Shown here: one piece after another, positions 41,556 through 51,323 of the stretch
Numbering within the stretch: position 1 is the first letter of the stretch
Layout of the letters: the number at the start of each line of letters is the position of its first letter
Source of the DNA: UBA1259 sp964453915
GTDB taxonomy: Bacteria; Bacillota; Clostridia; Christensenellales; Borkfalkiaceae
DNA: 64,000 nucleotides
Reading direction: 5' to 3'
NCBI GenBank assembly: GCA_964453915.1
Contig: CAYVPW010000001.1
Location: 1 to 64,000 of the forward strand
Program-made: the position numbers and the translations under genes
Notes under the pieces: model-generated
Told to the model about the DNA's origin: nothing
The model's database searches: none
What the model saw: the letters and a program-made list of their open reading frames with translations, nothing else

Positions 41556-42599
41556 TTATAAAATCAAAAGTTGTTTATCGTCCGTAAACAGCCTTTCCAC
41601 TTTTCCGTTTTTAATTATAACCGTGTCTTCTATCCTTATACCGAACTTTCCTTCTATATAAACGCCCGGCTCTACCGTAAACACGTTGTCTTCTTGTATA
41701 ATCTCTTTGCTTTTTGCGGATAAATACGGCGCTTCGTGAATATCAAGCCCCACGCCGTGCCCTAAAGAATGAGTAAAATATTCTCCGTAGCCGGCGGCAT
41801 TAAGGCTGTCCCTTGCTATTTTATCGCAATCGCAAGTTTTCATTCCCGCGGATATTTGCTTTTCTGCAAGTTCGTTTGCCAAAAACACCGCCTTGTAGCA
41901 ATCCTTAAATTCTTTGGTAGGATTTCCAAAAAACAAAGTTCTGGTTAAATCCGAACAATATCCTTTATAAACGCAACCCGTATCAATTAAAACTACCGAA
42001 TTTTTTTCTAAAACGGTGTCTCCCGTTTCGTGATGGGGAACTGCGGCGTTTTTGCCGAAAGCCACTATAGAAGAAAAACTTTCCCCTTCTCCGCCTAGCC
42101 TTAAAACGTTATCTTGCAACACCTTGCAAAGAGATTTTTCCGTTATTCCCTCTTTAATGCTCGGCAACGTTTCGTAATAGGCTTTCTCTATAATTTCGCA
42201 CGCTTTTTTTATACAATCTATTTCTTCTTTGCTCTTTACGGAACGAAGTTTTTCTATTTCTTTTTTGCCGTTTAATAACTTTACGTTTAACTTTTTATAC
42301 GCTTGATACTCCGAAACGGTAGTTTTATCGTAGTCTATAAAAAGCCTTTTTATTCTTAAATTTTTAATATGCCTTTTTACCGTTTCTAAATTTTCGTATA
42401 AAACGGGAGCGATATCCGTTCCTCTCAATTTCTCCTTAACCGCAAAATAATACCTTGCGTCCGTAAAATAAACGGGAGTTTTACACACCAACAAAATTCC
42501 TTCCGCAACGTCTATTTTAGAAAAATACTTTCTTGTTGCTCTGTCGGTTATAAGGCACGCATATTTATCGCAAAAAATCTTACTTATCGTATTAGACAT
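41556..42599 (-). CDS. Xaa-Pro aminopeptidase family metallopeptidase
   Basis: A 347-residue M24B peptidase removing N-terminal residues before Pro. The creatinase-like N domain (about 120 residues) is followed by the pita-bread catalytic domain, with the five metal ligands in VLIDTGC, GYCSDLTRT, HSLGHGVGLDIHE, FTVEPGVYIEG and GIRIEDTV. ATG 42599 with AAGG upstream is preferred; an in-frame TTG 8 codons earlier falls inside the promoter region. It is upstream of efp. Confidence 0.92.
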   Translation of the reverse strand: MSNTISKIFCDKYACLITDRATRKYFSKIDVAEGILLVCKTPVYFTDARYYFAVKEKLRGTDIAPVLYENLETVKRHIKNLRIKRLFIDYDKTTVSEYQAYKKLNVKLLNGKKEIEKLRSVKSKEEIDCIKKACEIIEKAYYETLPSIKEGITEKSLCKVLQDNVLRLGGEGESFSSIVAFGKNAAVPHHETGDTVLEKNSVVLIDTGCVYKGYCSDLTRTLFFGNPTKEFKDCYKAVFLANELAEKQISAGMKTCDCDKIARDSLNAAGYGEYFTHSLGHGVGLDIHEAPYLSAKSKEIIQEDNVFTVEPGVYIEGKFGIRIEDTVIIKNGKVERLFTDDKQLLIL

Positions 42600-42613
42600 A
42601 AGTTTACCTTGAT

Positions 42614-42642
42614 ATTTTACCAAATTTTTTTATATTAGTCAA
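42614..42642 (-). promoter_or_regulatory. Candidate promoter of pepP-efp
   Basis: On the minus strand TTGACT (42642-42637) and TAAAAT (42619-42614) are separated by 17 bases. The -35 overlaps the stop of the upstream gene. A start near 42607 would leave a very short leader. Confidence 0.5.
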
Positions 42643-43483
42643 TTTGTTTATATAATTTTTGCATATTTACCGCATCTATATCTTGCGTACCTGCGGATTC
42701 GCAAACGATTATCGGCTCTAAGTTTAGTTTTTTTAACGCTTTTGCAAGCGGCAAAAATTCCGGCCCGTAATGCGTATCGGCAAAAGTGAGATGTCTTACT
42801 TCTCCTTTTGCGGAATACTCTATCTTAGAAAAATGCACGTGGAAATTTTTCATTCGTTCGTACCCCAATTCCGAAATCATATATTCTAACCTATCCGAAA
42901 AATCTTTTTCGGTTTTTAAGCTTCCGCATTCTCTTGCGTTCACATGCCCGAAATCTACGGTAGGAATATAAATTTTATCTATTTTGCAAAAAGACGTAAT
43001 CTCTTCTATCGTGCCGATCTGCCCTATTTTACCCATCGTTTCGGGGCAAAGCAAAACATCTTCTAAACCGTTTTGATAAACCTTTTCGGCTAAAACTTTA
43101 AGTCTTTCCGCACATAACGCCACAGCCTTTTCTCTAGTGGCTTTTCCTTGAGAGGCAGGGTGAAATATAACCCTATTCCCACCCATAAGTTTAACTTTTT
43201 TTGCAGAAGACAACACGTATTCGTAACTCTTTTCCGCATTTTCTTCTTCCGGATTAGAAAAATTTATATAGTACGGCGCATGAACGGATATTTCCACACC
43301 CGCCTTATCAAAAGCGTTTGCAATAGAAAGCGCCTTCTCGTCGGACATATTAACGCCGCGACCGAAAGAATATTCAAACCAGTCTAGCCCTAAATCTTTT
43401 ACCCAAACTGCCGATTCTTCCGTTTTGCTTTTTTTTGCGTCGTAAAACGCTTGTGAATTTCCGCTCGGTCCGAATTTAATCAT
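42635..43483 (-). CDS. Endonuclease IV-like TIM-barrel enzyme
   Basis: A 282-residue TIM barrel of the AP endonuclease family 2. All nine positions that bind the three zinc ions in Nfo appear to be present: HAPY, FHPAS, PETMG, VDFGHVNA (Asp and His), HVHFSK, ADTHYG (Asp and His) and CESAG. Nfo cleaves DNA at abasic sites. Some family members act on sugars instead; the complete metal set favours nuclease activity. It overlaps ribF by 8 bases, at the end of the infB operon. Confidence 0.8.
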   Translation of the reverse strand: MIKFGPSGNSQAFYDAKKSKTEESAVWVKDLGLDWFEYSFGRGVNMSDEKALSIANAFDKAGVEISVHAPYYINFSNPEEENAEKSYEYVLSSAKKVKLMGGNRVIFHPASQGKATREKAVALCAERLKVLAEKVYQNGLEDVLLCPETMGKIGQIGTIEEITSFCKIDKIYIPTVDFGHVNARECGSLKTEKDFSDRLEYMISELGYERMKNFHVHFSKIEYSAKGEVRHLTFADTHYGPEFLPLAKALKKLNLEPIIVCESAGTQDIDAVNMQKLYKQID

Positions 43484-44363
43484 ATTTGCCGCCTTTTAAC
43501 TCTTCTAAATCTGCACATAATCTTTCAATAAGCCCATCGGTACTATCAAACTTTATAATCTCACGCATAAAATCCGTAAAATAAACGGTAATATCCTTTC
43601 CGTACAATTCACCGTTAAAGTCCAAAATATGCGCTTCTATCAGTTTTTTACTTAAATTAAAGGTAGGTCTTGCCCCGTAGTTTATAATCGCCTTATATTT
43701 TTTATCTAAAACAACGTATCCTGCGTAAACGCCGTTTTTTAACGGACTTTTTTCTTGATCTATCTCTATGTTAACGGTAGGAAATCCTATTTTTCTTCCC
43801 ACCATTCTGTCTTGAAAAACCTTGCCGCTTATAAAATATTCAAACCCTAAAAGCGAGTTTGTTTTTTTTACGTTTCCTTCCTTTAACAACTCTTTTATTC
43901 CGGAAGTCGCTATTTTTGCTCCGTATTCTTTTGCAAGCGGCTCTATAAGCACTTCTTGACCTTTTTCTTCGGCGTATTTTTTTAAAAACTCAACGTCTCC
44001 TAAACCGCCCTTTCCAAAACGGTAATCTTTGCCGCAAACGTACGCTTTAATATCGAAAACGCCGTTTACGTAATCTAAAAACGCCATTGCGTCTAAAGAT
44101 AAAAACTCTTTGTTGACGGGAGCAAAAAAAACGTTTTTTACGCCTATACTTTCAAATATCTTTTTTCTTTCTTCCTTTGTAAAAAGATATTTTTTATCGC
44201 CTTTGCCGATATAATAATTCAGGTTTCCGTCAAAAGTAAAAACGGTAGCAACCGAATTAGTTTCTTCCGCTTTTTTTTGCGCCGCCCCTATAATTAAGCG
44301 ATGCCCTTTATGCACGCTGTCAAAATATCCCAGCGCAATTACCGTTTTTATTTTATCTGACAT
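43476..44363 (-). CDS. ribF: Bifunctional riboflavin kinase/FMN adenylyltransferase
   Basis: A 295-residue enzyme that makes FMN and FAD from riboflavin. The N-terminal nucleotidyltransferase has GYFDSVHKGHR (family G-FDGVH-GH) and KDYRFGKGGLG. The C-terminal flavokinase has GKVFQDRMVGRKIGFPTVN and AGYVVLD. It overlaps truB by 11 bases. The truB-ribF order is conserved in bacteria. Confidence 0.94.
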   Translation of the reverse strand: MSDKIKTVIALGYFDSVHKGHRLIIGAAQKKAEETNSVATVFTFDGNLNYYIGKGDKKYLFTKEERKKIFESIGVKNVFFAPVNKEFLSLDAMAFLDYVNGVFDIKAYVCGKDYRFGKGGLGDVEFLKKYAEEKGQEVLIEPLAKEYGAKIATSGIKELLKEGNVKKTNSLLGFEYFISGKVFQDRMVGRKIGFPTVNIEIDQEKSPLKNGVYAGYVVLDKKYKAIINYGARPTFNLSKKLIEAHILDFNGELYGKDITVYFTDFMREIIKFDSTDGLIERLCADLEELKGGKYD

Positions 44364-45201
44364 ATGCTTTCATTTTTAACGTGCCTAGAGAAATTTCACC
44401 AACCCCCCAAAACTCGTTTCCGTTATATACCCTATACAATCCGTCCTTTAACGGATACTTGTCTTTCAACCCGTCCAAAAGCCTTTTCGCCTGCAAAGCA
44501 GAAAGAGTAAGGCGGGTAAAACCAACCGTTTGATCGGAAGGGACTAAAAGCCTTTCGGGATTTTCTTCGTTTTTTAACTGCTCTATATCAACCGCAGTAT
44601 CCAAAGTAAATACTCCGCTTTTTGTTCTTACAAGGGTTTTCATAGTTCCTAGCGAACCTAGTTTTTCCCCTAAATCTCTTGCCAAAGAGCGTATGTAAGT
44701 TCCGCCTTTACAATTTATCTTAAACTTAAACGTATCTAAATCCGTTTTTTCTAAATATTCAAAAGAATTGATAACTACCTTTTTGGGCGGAAGTGTAAAC
44801 TCTTCTCCGCGCCTTGCAAGTTGATATCCTCTTTTTCCGTCTATACACTTTGCGGAATAGTTCGGCGGTACTTGTTCAATCTCACCTACAAACGCCTTTG
44901 TCGCTTCTATTATATCCTTTTCTTCGGGAATAACAGTGCAGGTTTTTAACACCGTTCCCGTAATATCCAACGTATCCGTTAGCACTCCGAACTTAAATTC
45001 GGCAATGTATTCTTTTTCTTTATCTAAAAAAAAGTTAAACAATCTAGACGCTTGCCCAACGCCTACCGGCAACACCCCTTCCGCCATAGGGTCTAAAGTG
45101 CCCATATGTCCGCACGGACACTTAAAAGTTTTTTTCACCGCACCGACTGCATAAGCAGAACTCATTCCGGCAGGTTTTTTCAAATTAATAAATCCGTTCA
45201 T
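44353..45201 (-). CDS. truB: tRNA pseudouridine(55) synthase
   Basis: A 282-residue pseudouridine synthase acting on U55 in the tRNA T loop. The catalytic Asp is in GTLDPMAEGVLPV; KKPAGMSSA, the KEYIAEFKFG strand and GTYIRSLARDLG are also conserved. It begins 1 base after nrnA and overlaps ribF. Confidence 0.96.
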   Translation of the reverse strand: MNGFINLKKPAGMSSAYAVGAVKKTFKCPCGHMGTLDPMAEGVLPVGVGQASRLFNFFLDKEKEYIAEFKFGVLTDTLDITGTVLKTCTVIPEEKDIIEATKAFVGEIEQVPPNYSAKCIDGKRGYQLARRGEEFTLPPKKVVINSFEYLEKTDLDTFKFKINCKGGTYIRSLARDLGEKLGSLGTMKTLVRTKSGVFTLDTAVDIEQLKNEENPERLLVPSDQTVGFTRLTLSALQAKRLLDGLKDKYPLKDGLYRVYNGNEFWGVGEISLGTLKMKAYVR

Positions 45202-45202
45202 T

Positions 45203-46156
45203 TTATTCGGGTAAATATCTGCTTACTGCAAAGGTAAGCCTGTCTATCACTTCTTCTACGTTTCCTTGCATTCTGCAACCGCTTGCAAGAACGTGCCCGC
45301 CGCCGCCGAAAGTACCCGCCACGGCGTTTACGTCCGCCGATTTAGAGCGGAAACTAATTTTATATTTTTCTTTTTCGGTTTCTAAAATACAAACGCCAAC
45401 CTCAACGCAATCAACGCCCATAATAAAATCTATAAAGCCTTCCGTTTCGTCCTGTTTTGCGCCGACAGCTTCAATATCTTTCAGACTTATAAACGCCAAG
45501 CCCAACTTTCCGTCTAGAATATAGCGAATTTTGCTCATAGTAATTCCGAAAAGTTTTGCTCTTTCTTTACTTTGACGTGTAAAATTGCGGTATACGATAT
45601 TATTTAAATCCGCACCGAAATCTACAAGTTCCGCCGCTATTTTCAGCGTTTGAGAAGTAAGGTTTTTATGCTTAAAATTGCCCGTATCGGTCACTATTCC
45701 CGTGGCAAGCGCGTTTGCCATATCCGCATCGATAGAAATCTCCGCTTCATTTAGCAAAATAAAAACGTTTTCCGCATTTGCAGCGGTTTCCGAAACGAAA
45801 TTAACCTTTGCATATCTGTTGTTTGAAGTGTGATGATCTAAAATATAAGTGTTTTTATGTGCGGCAAAATACGGTGCAAAAGTCCCCGTGCGAGTAATAT
45901 CCGCACAGTCTATCGCTAAAAACGCAGTGTACTCTTTTTCTAATTTCTTTTTTACATCGTCAACGCCTTTTATGTAGTCGAAACGCACGGACAAGTCGTC
46001 GTCACAATATACGTCCGCATCTATTCCCGCTTTATTAAGCCCCATTTTTAAGGCAAGCGCCGAGCCTATCGTGTCACCGTCCGGACGAACGTGACAAAAC
46101 AGCGCGACGCTTTTTTCTTTGAATAATTTTTCAGAAAACTCTTTTAACGTAATCAA
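45203..46156 (-). CDS. DHH-family phosphoesterase, NrnA-like oligoribonuclease
   Basis: A 317-residue DHH/DHHA1 enzyme. Motif I, HVRPDGDTIGS; motif II, AIDCAD; motif III, DHHTSN; and the DHHA1 FGGGGHVLASGC are all present. NrnA degrades nanoRNA and dephosphorylates pAp. Its place between rbfA and truB is the conserved location. It overlaps rbfA by 4 bases. Confidence 0.92.
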   Translation of the reverse strand: MITLKEFSEKLFKEKSVALFCHVRPDGDTIGSALALKMGLNKAGIDADVYCDDDLSVRFDYIKGVDDVKKKLEKEYTAFLAIDCADITRTGTFAPYFAAHKNTYILDHHTSNNRYAKVNFVSETAANAENVFILLNEAEISIDADMANALATGIVTDTGNFKHKNLTSQTLKIAAELVDFGADLNNIVYRNFTRQSKERAKLFGITMSKIRYILDGKLGLAFISLKDIEAVGAKQDETEGFIDFIMGVDCVEVGVCILETEKEKYKISFRSKSADVNAVAGTFGGGGHVLASGCRMQGNVEEVIDRLTFAVSRYLPE

Positions 46157-46515
46157 TCTACGTCTCCTTTGTGAATATCCCTTAAAAGTCTATCCATTTT
46201 ATCGCCGTATTCCATACTTCCGTCTAAAACGAAATGTAGTTCCGGCACGGTACGAATTCTTACCGACCTAGCAAGTTCGTATCTGATTTTTTTTGCTTCT
46301 TCGCAAATAGCGTCAAACGTTCTTTGCTTTTTCTCCGGATTAACGGAATATATGCTTAGCAAAACGGTGGCGTGCGCTAAATCTTTACTAGTTTTTACGT
46401 CTATTATGCTAAACATTTCCGTGATAAAAGGATTTTTAACCTTTCTTTTTATTATATCGTAAATTTCTTTTTGAAATTCACTGTTGATTTTATCGATACG
46501 GTTCGTTCCGTTCAT
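46153..46515 (-). CDS. rbfA: Ribosome-binding factor A
   Basis: A 120-residue KH-like 30S maturation factor. RIDKINSEFQKEIYDII opens the fold, and the C-terminal VRIRTVPELHFVLDGSMEYGDKMDRLL is the family signature. It is 10 bases after infB and overlaps nrnA. Confidence 0.95.
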   Translation of the reverse strand: MNGTNRIDKINSEFQKEIYDIIKRKVKNPFITEMFSIIDVKTSKDLAHATVLLSIYSVNPEKKQRTFDAICEEAKKIRYELARSVRIRTVPELHFVLDGSMEYGDKMDRLLRDIHKGDVD

Positions 46516-46525
46516 AATACCACCG

Positions 46526-49102
46526 TTAATTTTTGTTTTCTTCTACTTGATAACATTCTATAAAGTCGCCGATTTTTATATCGTTAAACTTCTCTATAGA
46601 CATACCGCATTCATAGCCTTGAGCAACTTCTTTAACGTCGTCCTTAAAGCGTTTTAACTGCAAAACGTTTCCTTCGGTAATCATAACGTCGTCACGGTAA
46701 ATGCGAAGTTTTCCGCTTCTTAAAATCTTACCTTCCGTCACGTAGCAACCTGCAACTTGCCCAACGCCGGAAATCTTAAATACTTCTCTAACTTCGGCTT
46801 TACCGAGATAAACCTCCGTAAACTTGGGAGCAAGCATACCTTTAAGCGCTTTTTGAACGTCTTCTATCGCTTCGTAAATTACCCTGTAAAGTTTTATATC
46901 TACACCGCTGTGTTCCGCAACGTTTCTTGCGTTTGCATCGGGACGAACGTTAAATCCTATTATGATAGCGTTAGAACTTTCCGCAAGCATTATATCGGAT
47001 TCGTTTATCGCACCCGCAGCAGCGTGTATAACGTTTACTTTTACTTCTTCGTTAGAAAGTTTTTCTAAAGATTGTTTTACCGCTTCAACAGAACCCTGAA
47101 CGTCCGCCTTAACGACTATGTTAAGACCTTTTATTTCGCCTTCCGCAATCTTATTAAACACGTCGTCTAGCGTCACCTTTTGAGAAGCCTTTATCATACT
47201 TTCTCTTTCTTTGTTCTTTCTTTCCTGAGCAACGAGTTTAACCAATTTTTCTTGTTCTACCGCATATAATATATCGCCTGCGTTAGGAACTTCGTCTAAT
47301 CCCATTATAGATACAGGCATAGAAGGTCCGGCAGAACCTACTTTTGCACCCATATCGTTCATCATTGCTCTAATTTTTCCGGTGACCGTTCCTACAACAA
47401 CGCTGTCAGAAACTTTTAGCGTTCCGTTTTGGATAAGCACGGTAGCAATAGGACCTTTGTTTTGATCTAGTTTTGCTTCTATAACAACGCCTTTTGCCTT
47501 TCTGTTTGGGTTAGCCTTTAAGTCTTTAATTTCCGCAACTAAGTTTATACTCTCTAAAAGCGTATCAAAACCTTCGCCTGTTTTTGCGGATACAGGACAA
47601 AGAATAACGTCTCCGCCCCATTCTTCGGGAAGCAAGCCGTGGTCTGTAAGTTGAGTTTTTACTCTGTCGATATTCGCTTCCGGCTTATCAATCTTGTTTA
47701 TTGCAACTATAATAGGAACGTCCGCCGCTTTTGCGTGGTTAATCGCTTCAACCGTTTGCGGCATAATTCCGTCGTCCGCCGCAACGACTAAAACCGCTAT
47801 ATCCGTAGCCTGTGCACCGCGCGCTCTCATTGCGGTAAACGCCGCGTGTCCGGGCGTATCCAAAAAGGTTATTTGCTTTTTATTTACCGTCACTTGATAA
47901 GCACCGATATGCTGCGTAATACCGCCAGCTTCGCCTGCGGTGACGTTGCTTTTTCTAATTCTATCAAGCACGGAAGTTTTACCGTGATCTACGTGTCCCA
48001 TAACCGTTACTACGGGCGGGCGAACAACCATTTTTGCCTGATCGTCCGCTTCGGATTCAAAGCCTTCGCTCAAAACATCTTCCGCAGTTTTATCTAGTTT
48101 TAATTCTAATTCAACGCCTATATCGTCCGCAATAAATGCTGCAGTATCAAAATCGATAGAGTCGTTTATAGTTTTCATGATGCCTTCTTTAAATAGGCGC
48201 TTTGTTATTTCGGCAGCCGTAATACCGATTTTTTCACTTAAAACTTTAAGGGGTATTATCTCGGTGTTGATTACTGCCTTTTCTATTTTTATAGCGTGCG
48301 TTTCAACGTTTTTAACCTTCTTTGCGGGGCGCATTTTTCTGTATCCCGTTTTATTTTCGTCAAAATCGTCTATACTTACTTGATTTTTTATAAGCGCACG
48401 CTTGTTTATAACGTGTTTATCTTCGTAAGACTTTTCCCCGCCCTTCTTTTTATTGCCGAAAGAACGCTTATCGTTTACGGTAGGCATAACGGGTGGAGCA
48501 ACGTACGTTTCACGGGGCTTTTTAAATCCGGACCCCTGCGGCTTATTTTCAAAAGACTTCGGCTTAGCCGTTTTATCGAAAGACGGGCGTACCGCAAGCT
48601 TTTCTTTTTTCTCTACGGGGCGATAAGGAGATTCCCTTCTCACTATAAAGGACGGGCGTTCTTTAGGAACGAATTCCGCCTTTTTAGCAGGTTCTGCAGG
48701 CTCTTCCTTTTTCTCTTCCGCTTTTTCTTCCTTTGCGGGAGTAGCTTCTTTTTTAGGTTCTTCCGCAGGTGCGGGTTTTTCTTCTTTCGGTTCAGTTTTC
48801 TTTTCTACAACTTCCGTTTTTACAATCGTTTCAGCCTTGGGTTCTTCTATTGCGGCTTTTTCCTCTGCCTTAACTTCGGCTTTTACTTCCGCAATCTCTT
48901 TTTCACGCTCTATTTTAGCGTCTTCAAAAGATTTTAATTTAGATTCAACTTCCGTTTTAAACCCTTTTACGCTTTTCTCGAAATCGGAAACGGACGAAAC
49001 GAGTTGTTGTATCGCTTCATCTACTAAAAGTTTGTTTATTTTCTTTACGTTTTCGATTGATTTTTTTGCGTTTTCGTTTTGTACGTTTTTGGTTTCTGCC
49101 AT
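46526..49102 (-). CDS. infB: Translation initiation factor IF-2
   Basis: An 858-residue GTPase that recruits initiator tRNA. The first 270 residues are a low-complexity, Lys/Glu/Pro/Ala-rich extension with repeated EVKAEVKAEEK- and EEKPAPAEEPKK-like units. An IF2-N domain (about residues 278-330) follows. The G domain has GHVDHGKTSVLD, DTPGHAAFTAMRARGA and NKIDKPEAN, then the C1 and C2 domains. Length is normal. It is the core of the nusA-infB operon. Confidence 0.98.
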   Translation of the reverse strand: MAETKNVQNENAKKSIENVKKINKLLVDEAIQQLVSSVSDFEKSVKGFKTEVESKLKSFEDAKIEREKEIAEVKAEVKAEEKAAIEEPKAETIVKTEVVEKKTEPKEEKPAPAEEPKKEATPAKEEKAEEKKEEPAEPAKKAEFVPKERPSFIVRRESPYRPVEKKEKLAVRPSFDKTAKPKSFENKPQGSGFKKPRETYVAPPVMPTVNDKRSFGNKKKGGEKSYEDKHVINKRALIKNQVSIDDFDENKTGYRKMRPAKKVKNVETHAIKIEKAVINTEIIPLKVLSEKIGITAAEITKRLFKEGIMKTINDSIDFDTAAFIADDIGVELELKLDKTAEDVLSEGFESEADDQAKMVVRPPVVTVMGHVDHGKTSVLDRIRKSNVTAGEAGGITQHIGAYQVTVNKKQITFLDTPGHAAFTAMRARGAQATDIAVLVVAADDGIMPQTVEAINHAKAADVPIIVAINKIDKPEANIDRVKTQLTDHGLLPEEWGGDVILCPVSAKTGEGFDTLLESINLVAEIKDLKANPNRKAKGVVIEAKLDQNKGPIATVLIQNGTLKVSDSVVVGTVTGKIRAMMNDMGAKVGSAGPSMPVSIMGLDEVPNAGDILYAVEQEKLVKLVAQERKNKERESMIKASQKVTLDDVFNKIAEGEIKGLNIVVKADVQGSVEAVKQSLEKLSNEEVKVNVIHAAAGAINESDIMLAESSNAIIIGFNVRPDANARNVAEHSGVDIKLYRVIYEAIEDVQKALKGMLAPKFTEVYLGKAEVREVFKISGVGQVAGCYVTEGKILRSGKLRIYRDDVMITEGNVLQLKRFKDDVKEVAQGYECGMSIEKFNDIKIGDFIECYQVEENKN

Positions 49103-49113
49103 TTATATTACTC

Positions 49114-49425
49114 CTAACATCTCTCGATAAAGTCGTTTTCCGTTTGACTTAAAAGCGCTTGGGAAAGTTTTAAGTCCGTAATAGCCATAACTTTGGCGTT
49201 TTCTCTGTGCGTTAATTGCGATAAAGGCGTTTTTACACACTCTACCAACGGGCACTTCAGTTTTTTAGAAAGGCTTTCCGCTTCCTTTTTACTGTTATCG
49301 CTTGCAGAAAAACACACCACCATAAGATTTGCTTTTTTTAGCGTGGCGCAGGCGTTAAACCCTATTTTATACTTACCTGCACGAATAGCAAACCCTATAA
49401 AAGTTTCCGCTTTACTCTTTTCCAA
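49114..49425 (-). CDS. L7Ae/L30e-type ribosomal-like protein YlxQ
   Basis: A 103-residue L7Ae-family RNA-binding protein. FIGFAIRAGKYKIGFNAC is the typical start of the fold. The start is set at a TTG (49425-49423) because GAGGAG lies just upstream, within the end of rnpM; upstream codons lack a ribosome binding site. It overlaps rnpM by 14 bases. It is present in nearly all Bacillota nusA operons; the RNA target is not firmly known. Confidence 0.85.
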   Translation of the reverse strand: MEKSKAETFIGFAIRAGKYKIGFNACATLKKANLMVVCFSASDNSKKEAESLSKKLKCPLVECVKTPLSQLTHRENAKVMAITDLKLSQALLSQTENDFIERC

Positions 49426-49675
49426 AAAAGTTCTCCTCAATACCATCGTAAACCGAATCTTCTACCTGACAGGAAAACACTCGGTTTATAAGCTTTTGCT
49501 TTTTAAGTTTTTTTATACATTCCGCATCGTCGCAAATATATGCGCCTCTGCCGTTAGCCTTGCCGGTTTTATCCAAAAAAATCTTATCTCCGCTTTTAAC
49601 TATTCTAAGCATAGATTTTTTCGGTTTCATTTCTCGGCACGCTATGCACATACGCATAGGAATTTTCTTTTCCAT
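49412..49675 (-). CDS. rnpM: YlxR-family protein RnpM
   Basis: An 87-residue protein with the YlxR core: RMCIACREMKPKKSMLRIV, DKTGKANGRGAYIC, then a Lys-rich tail. YlxR proteins bind RNA; RnpM has been described as a modulator of RNase P. The GRGAY motif and position between nusA and ylxQ make the call firm. It overlaps ylxQ. Confidence 0.93.
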   Translation of the reverse strand: MEKKIPMRMCIACREMKPKKSMLRIVKSGDKIFLDKTGKANGRGAYICDDAECIKKLKKQKLINRVFSCQVEDSVYDGIEENFFGKE

Positions 49676-49696
49676 AAAACTACCATCAATTAAAAA

Positions 49697-50788
49697 TTAT
49701 TCTTCGGTGTTTTCTTCGCTTTCAGAAGCAGCTTCGCCGAACTCCGAAAGAGCGGCACTTTCGCTTTTAACGTCTATCTTCCAACCGGTAAGACGAACGG
49801 CAAGCCTTGCGTTTTGACCGCTTCTACCTATCGCCAAAGACAATTTATCGTCCGGCACAATCGCCATTGCGTTATTTTCGCCTTCCATTTGAACCACTTT
49901 AACTACTCTTGCCGGAGAAAGCGCTCTGGAAATAAACTCCAACGGATTTTCCGACCAAGGAATTATATCTATTTTTTCGCCGCCTAATTCCGCCACGATT
50001 GCGTTTACACGCGCGCCTTTATTACCTACGCACGCACCGATAGCGTCTATTTGCGGGTCTTCACTGTAAATTGCTATTTTAGTTCTTTGTCCGGGTTCTC
50101 TTGCAATTCCTTTTATTTCGACTAATCCTTGCTTGATTTCCGGAACTTCGTTTTCAAACAAACGTTTTACCAAACCGCCGGACGTTCTGGAAACGACGAT
50201 TTGTGCGTTTTTACCCATATTTTTTACTCTTTTAACGAATACGTTGATTTTTTGATTCAATTCGTATTTTTCACCGGGAACTTGGTCTCTCGGCATCAAA
50301 ATTCCTTCAATTTGGTTTCCGCCGATTTCTACGTATACGTTGCCGTCCTCTATTCTGCGAACGGTGCAAGCCATAAGCTCGCCTTCTTTATCTTCAAATT
50401 CAGAAAAGGTGTTGTCTCTTTCTATTTCGCGAAGTTTTTGCATAACCACTTGCTTTGCGGTTTGAGCCGCTATTCTACCAAAGTTTTTAGGCATAATTTC
50501 GGTTGCAATCACATCCCCCGCTTTGTACCCCTTTTTAATCAAAACAGCGTCTTCAACGCTTATCTCTTTTTCGGGATCAACGACTTCTTCTACAACGTTT
50601 TTGGTGCTGTAAATTTTAATCGTCTTTTTTTCGGGATTAAGTTTTACGGAAATTCCGCTTACGTCACCGGTGGACTTTTTATAAGCGAACACAAGAGCGT
50701 TTTCAAGCGCTTCTATAAATTCCGTTTGGGAAATTCCCTTTTCTCTTTCAAGGTCTTCAAGTGCCAAAAAGAAATCTTGATTTATCAT
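49697..50788 (-). CDS. nusA: Transcription termination/antitermination factor NusA
   Basis: A 363-residue RNA polymerase factor: an N-terminal domain (residues 1-125), an S1 domain (GNVYVEIGGNQIEGILMPRD), KH1 with GACVGNKGARVNAIVAELGGEKIDII, and KH2 with LAIGRSGQNARLAVRLTGWKIDV. It lacks the acidic repeats of proteobacterial NusA and ends in a short acidic tail, as in other Bacillota. GGAG precedes the ATG. A terminator-like hairpin in the operon leader may be a target of NusA feedback. Confidence 0.97.
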   Translation of the reverse strand: MINQDFFLALEDLEREKGISQTEFIEALENALVFAYKKSTGDVSGISVKLNPEKKTIKIYSTKNVVEEVVDPEKEISVEDAVLIKKGYKAGDVIATEIMPKNFGRIAAQTAKQVVMQKLREIERDNTFSEFEDKEGELMACTVRRIEDGNVYVEIGGNQIEGILMPRDQVPGEKYELNQKINVFVKRVKNMGKNAQIVVSRTSGGLVKRLFENEVPEIKQGLVEIKGIAREPGQRTKIAIYSEDPQIDAIGACVGNKGARVNAIVAELGGEKIDIIPWSENPLEFISRALSPARVVKVVQMEGENNAMAIVPDDKLSLAIGRSGQNARLAVRLTGWKIDVKSESAALSEFGEAASESEENTEE

Positions 50789-50835
50789 TTTTCATCTCCT
50801 ATATTTTTGTAAAATACTTTACTTTTAACCTAAAA

Positions 50836-51300
50836 TTATTCAAAATCTATATATTCGTTCATTTTTACTACGTTTTTTAAATCTATCGTAAACGTGTTTT
50901 TATCGTCCACTTTTACAGACACCGTTTTAGCGTCGTAAGAAAGCAATATTCCGTCGTAAAACTTTTTACCTTTTATAGAATTTACAAGTTTGACTTCTAC
51001 CCTTTGACCTATATGGCTTAAAAAATGCTCTTCTTTTTTAAAAGGCCAGTCTGCCCCTTTGCTTGAAACGTTTAACGTATACGGCAAAGATTCGGTGGGA
51101 TCTAACTCGTCCAACGGCTCGTCTATAGAGCGGTGAAACTTTTCGCAACAGTCAAGATCTACTCCGCCTTCTTTATCTATAAAAATATTAAGTTCCGGAT
51201 TTTTACCTTTTTTTAACTCAACGTCCCATATAACGACGCCCGCAGCCGTAGCGAACGGCTCTAAAAATTCCGCAATTTCCGCTTCAGATTTAAATTTCAT
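50836..51300 (-). CDS. rimP: Ribosome maturation factor RimP
   Basis: A 154-residue 30S assembly factor. The N domain has LNIFIDKEGGVDLDCCEKFHRSID and the SLPYTLNVSSKGADWPF segment; the C-terminal SH3-like domain follows. ATG 51300 is chosen because GGAG lies 5 bases upstream; a TTG-like start 5 codons earlier is possible. It is first in rimP-nusA-rnpM-ylxQ-infB-rbfA. Confidence 0.95.
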   Translation of the reverse strand: MKFKSEAEIAEFLEPFATAAGVVIWDVELKKGKNPELNIFIDKEGGVDLDCCEKFHRSIDEPLDELDPTESLPYTLNVSSKGADWPFKKEEHFLSHIGQRVEVKLVNSIKGKKFYDGILLSYDAKTVSVKVDDKNTFTIDLKNVVKMNEYIDFE

Positions 51301-51323
51301 TTTTTCTCCATTCACGCTCTCAT

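Noticed and set aside
48296..48937. Long Phe/Arg-rich plus-strand frame opposite infB
   Set aside because: It is the complement of the Lys/Glu/Pro-rich IF-2 N-terminus.
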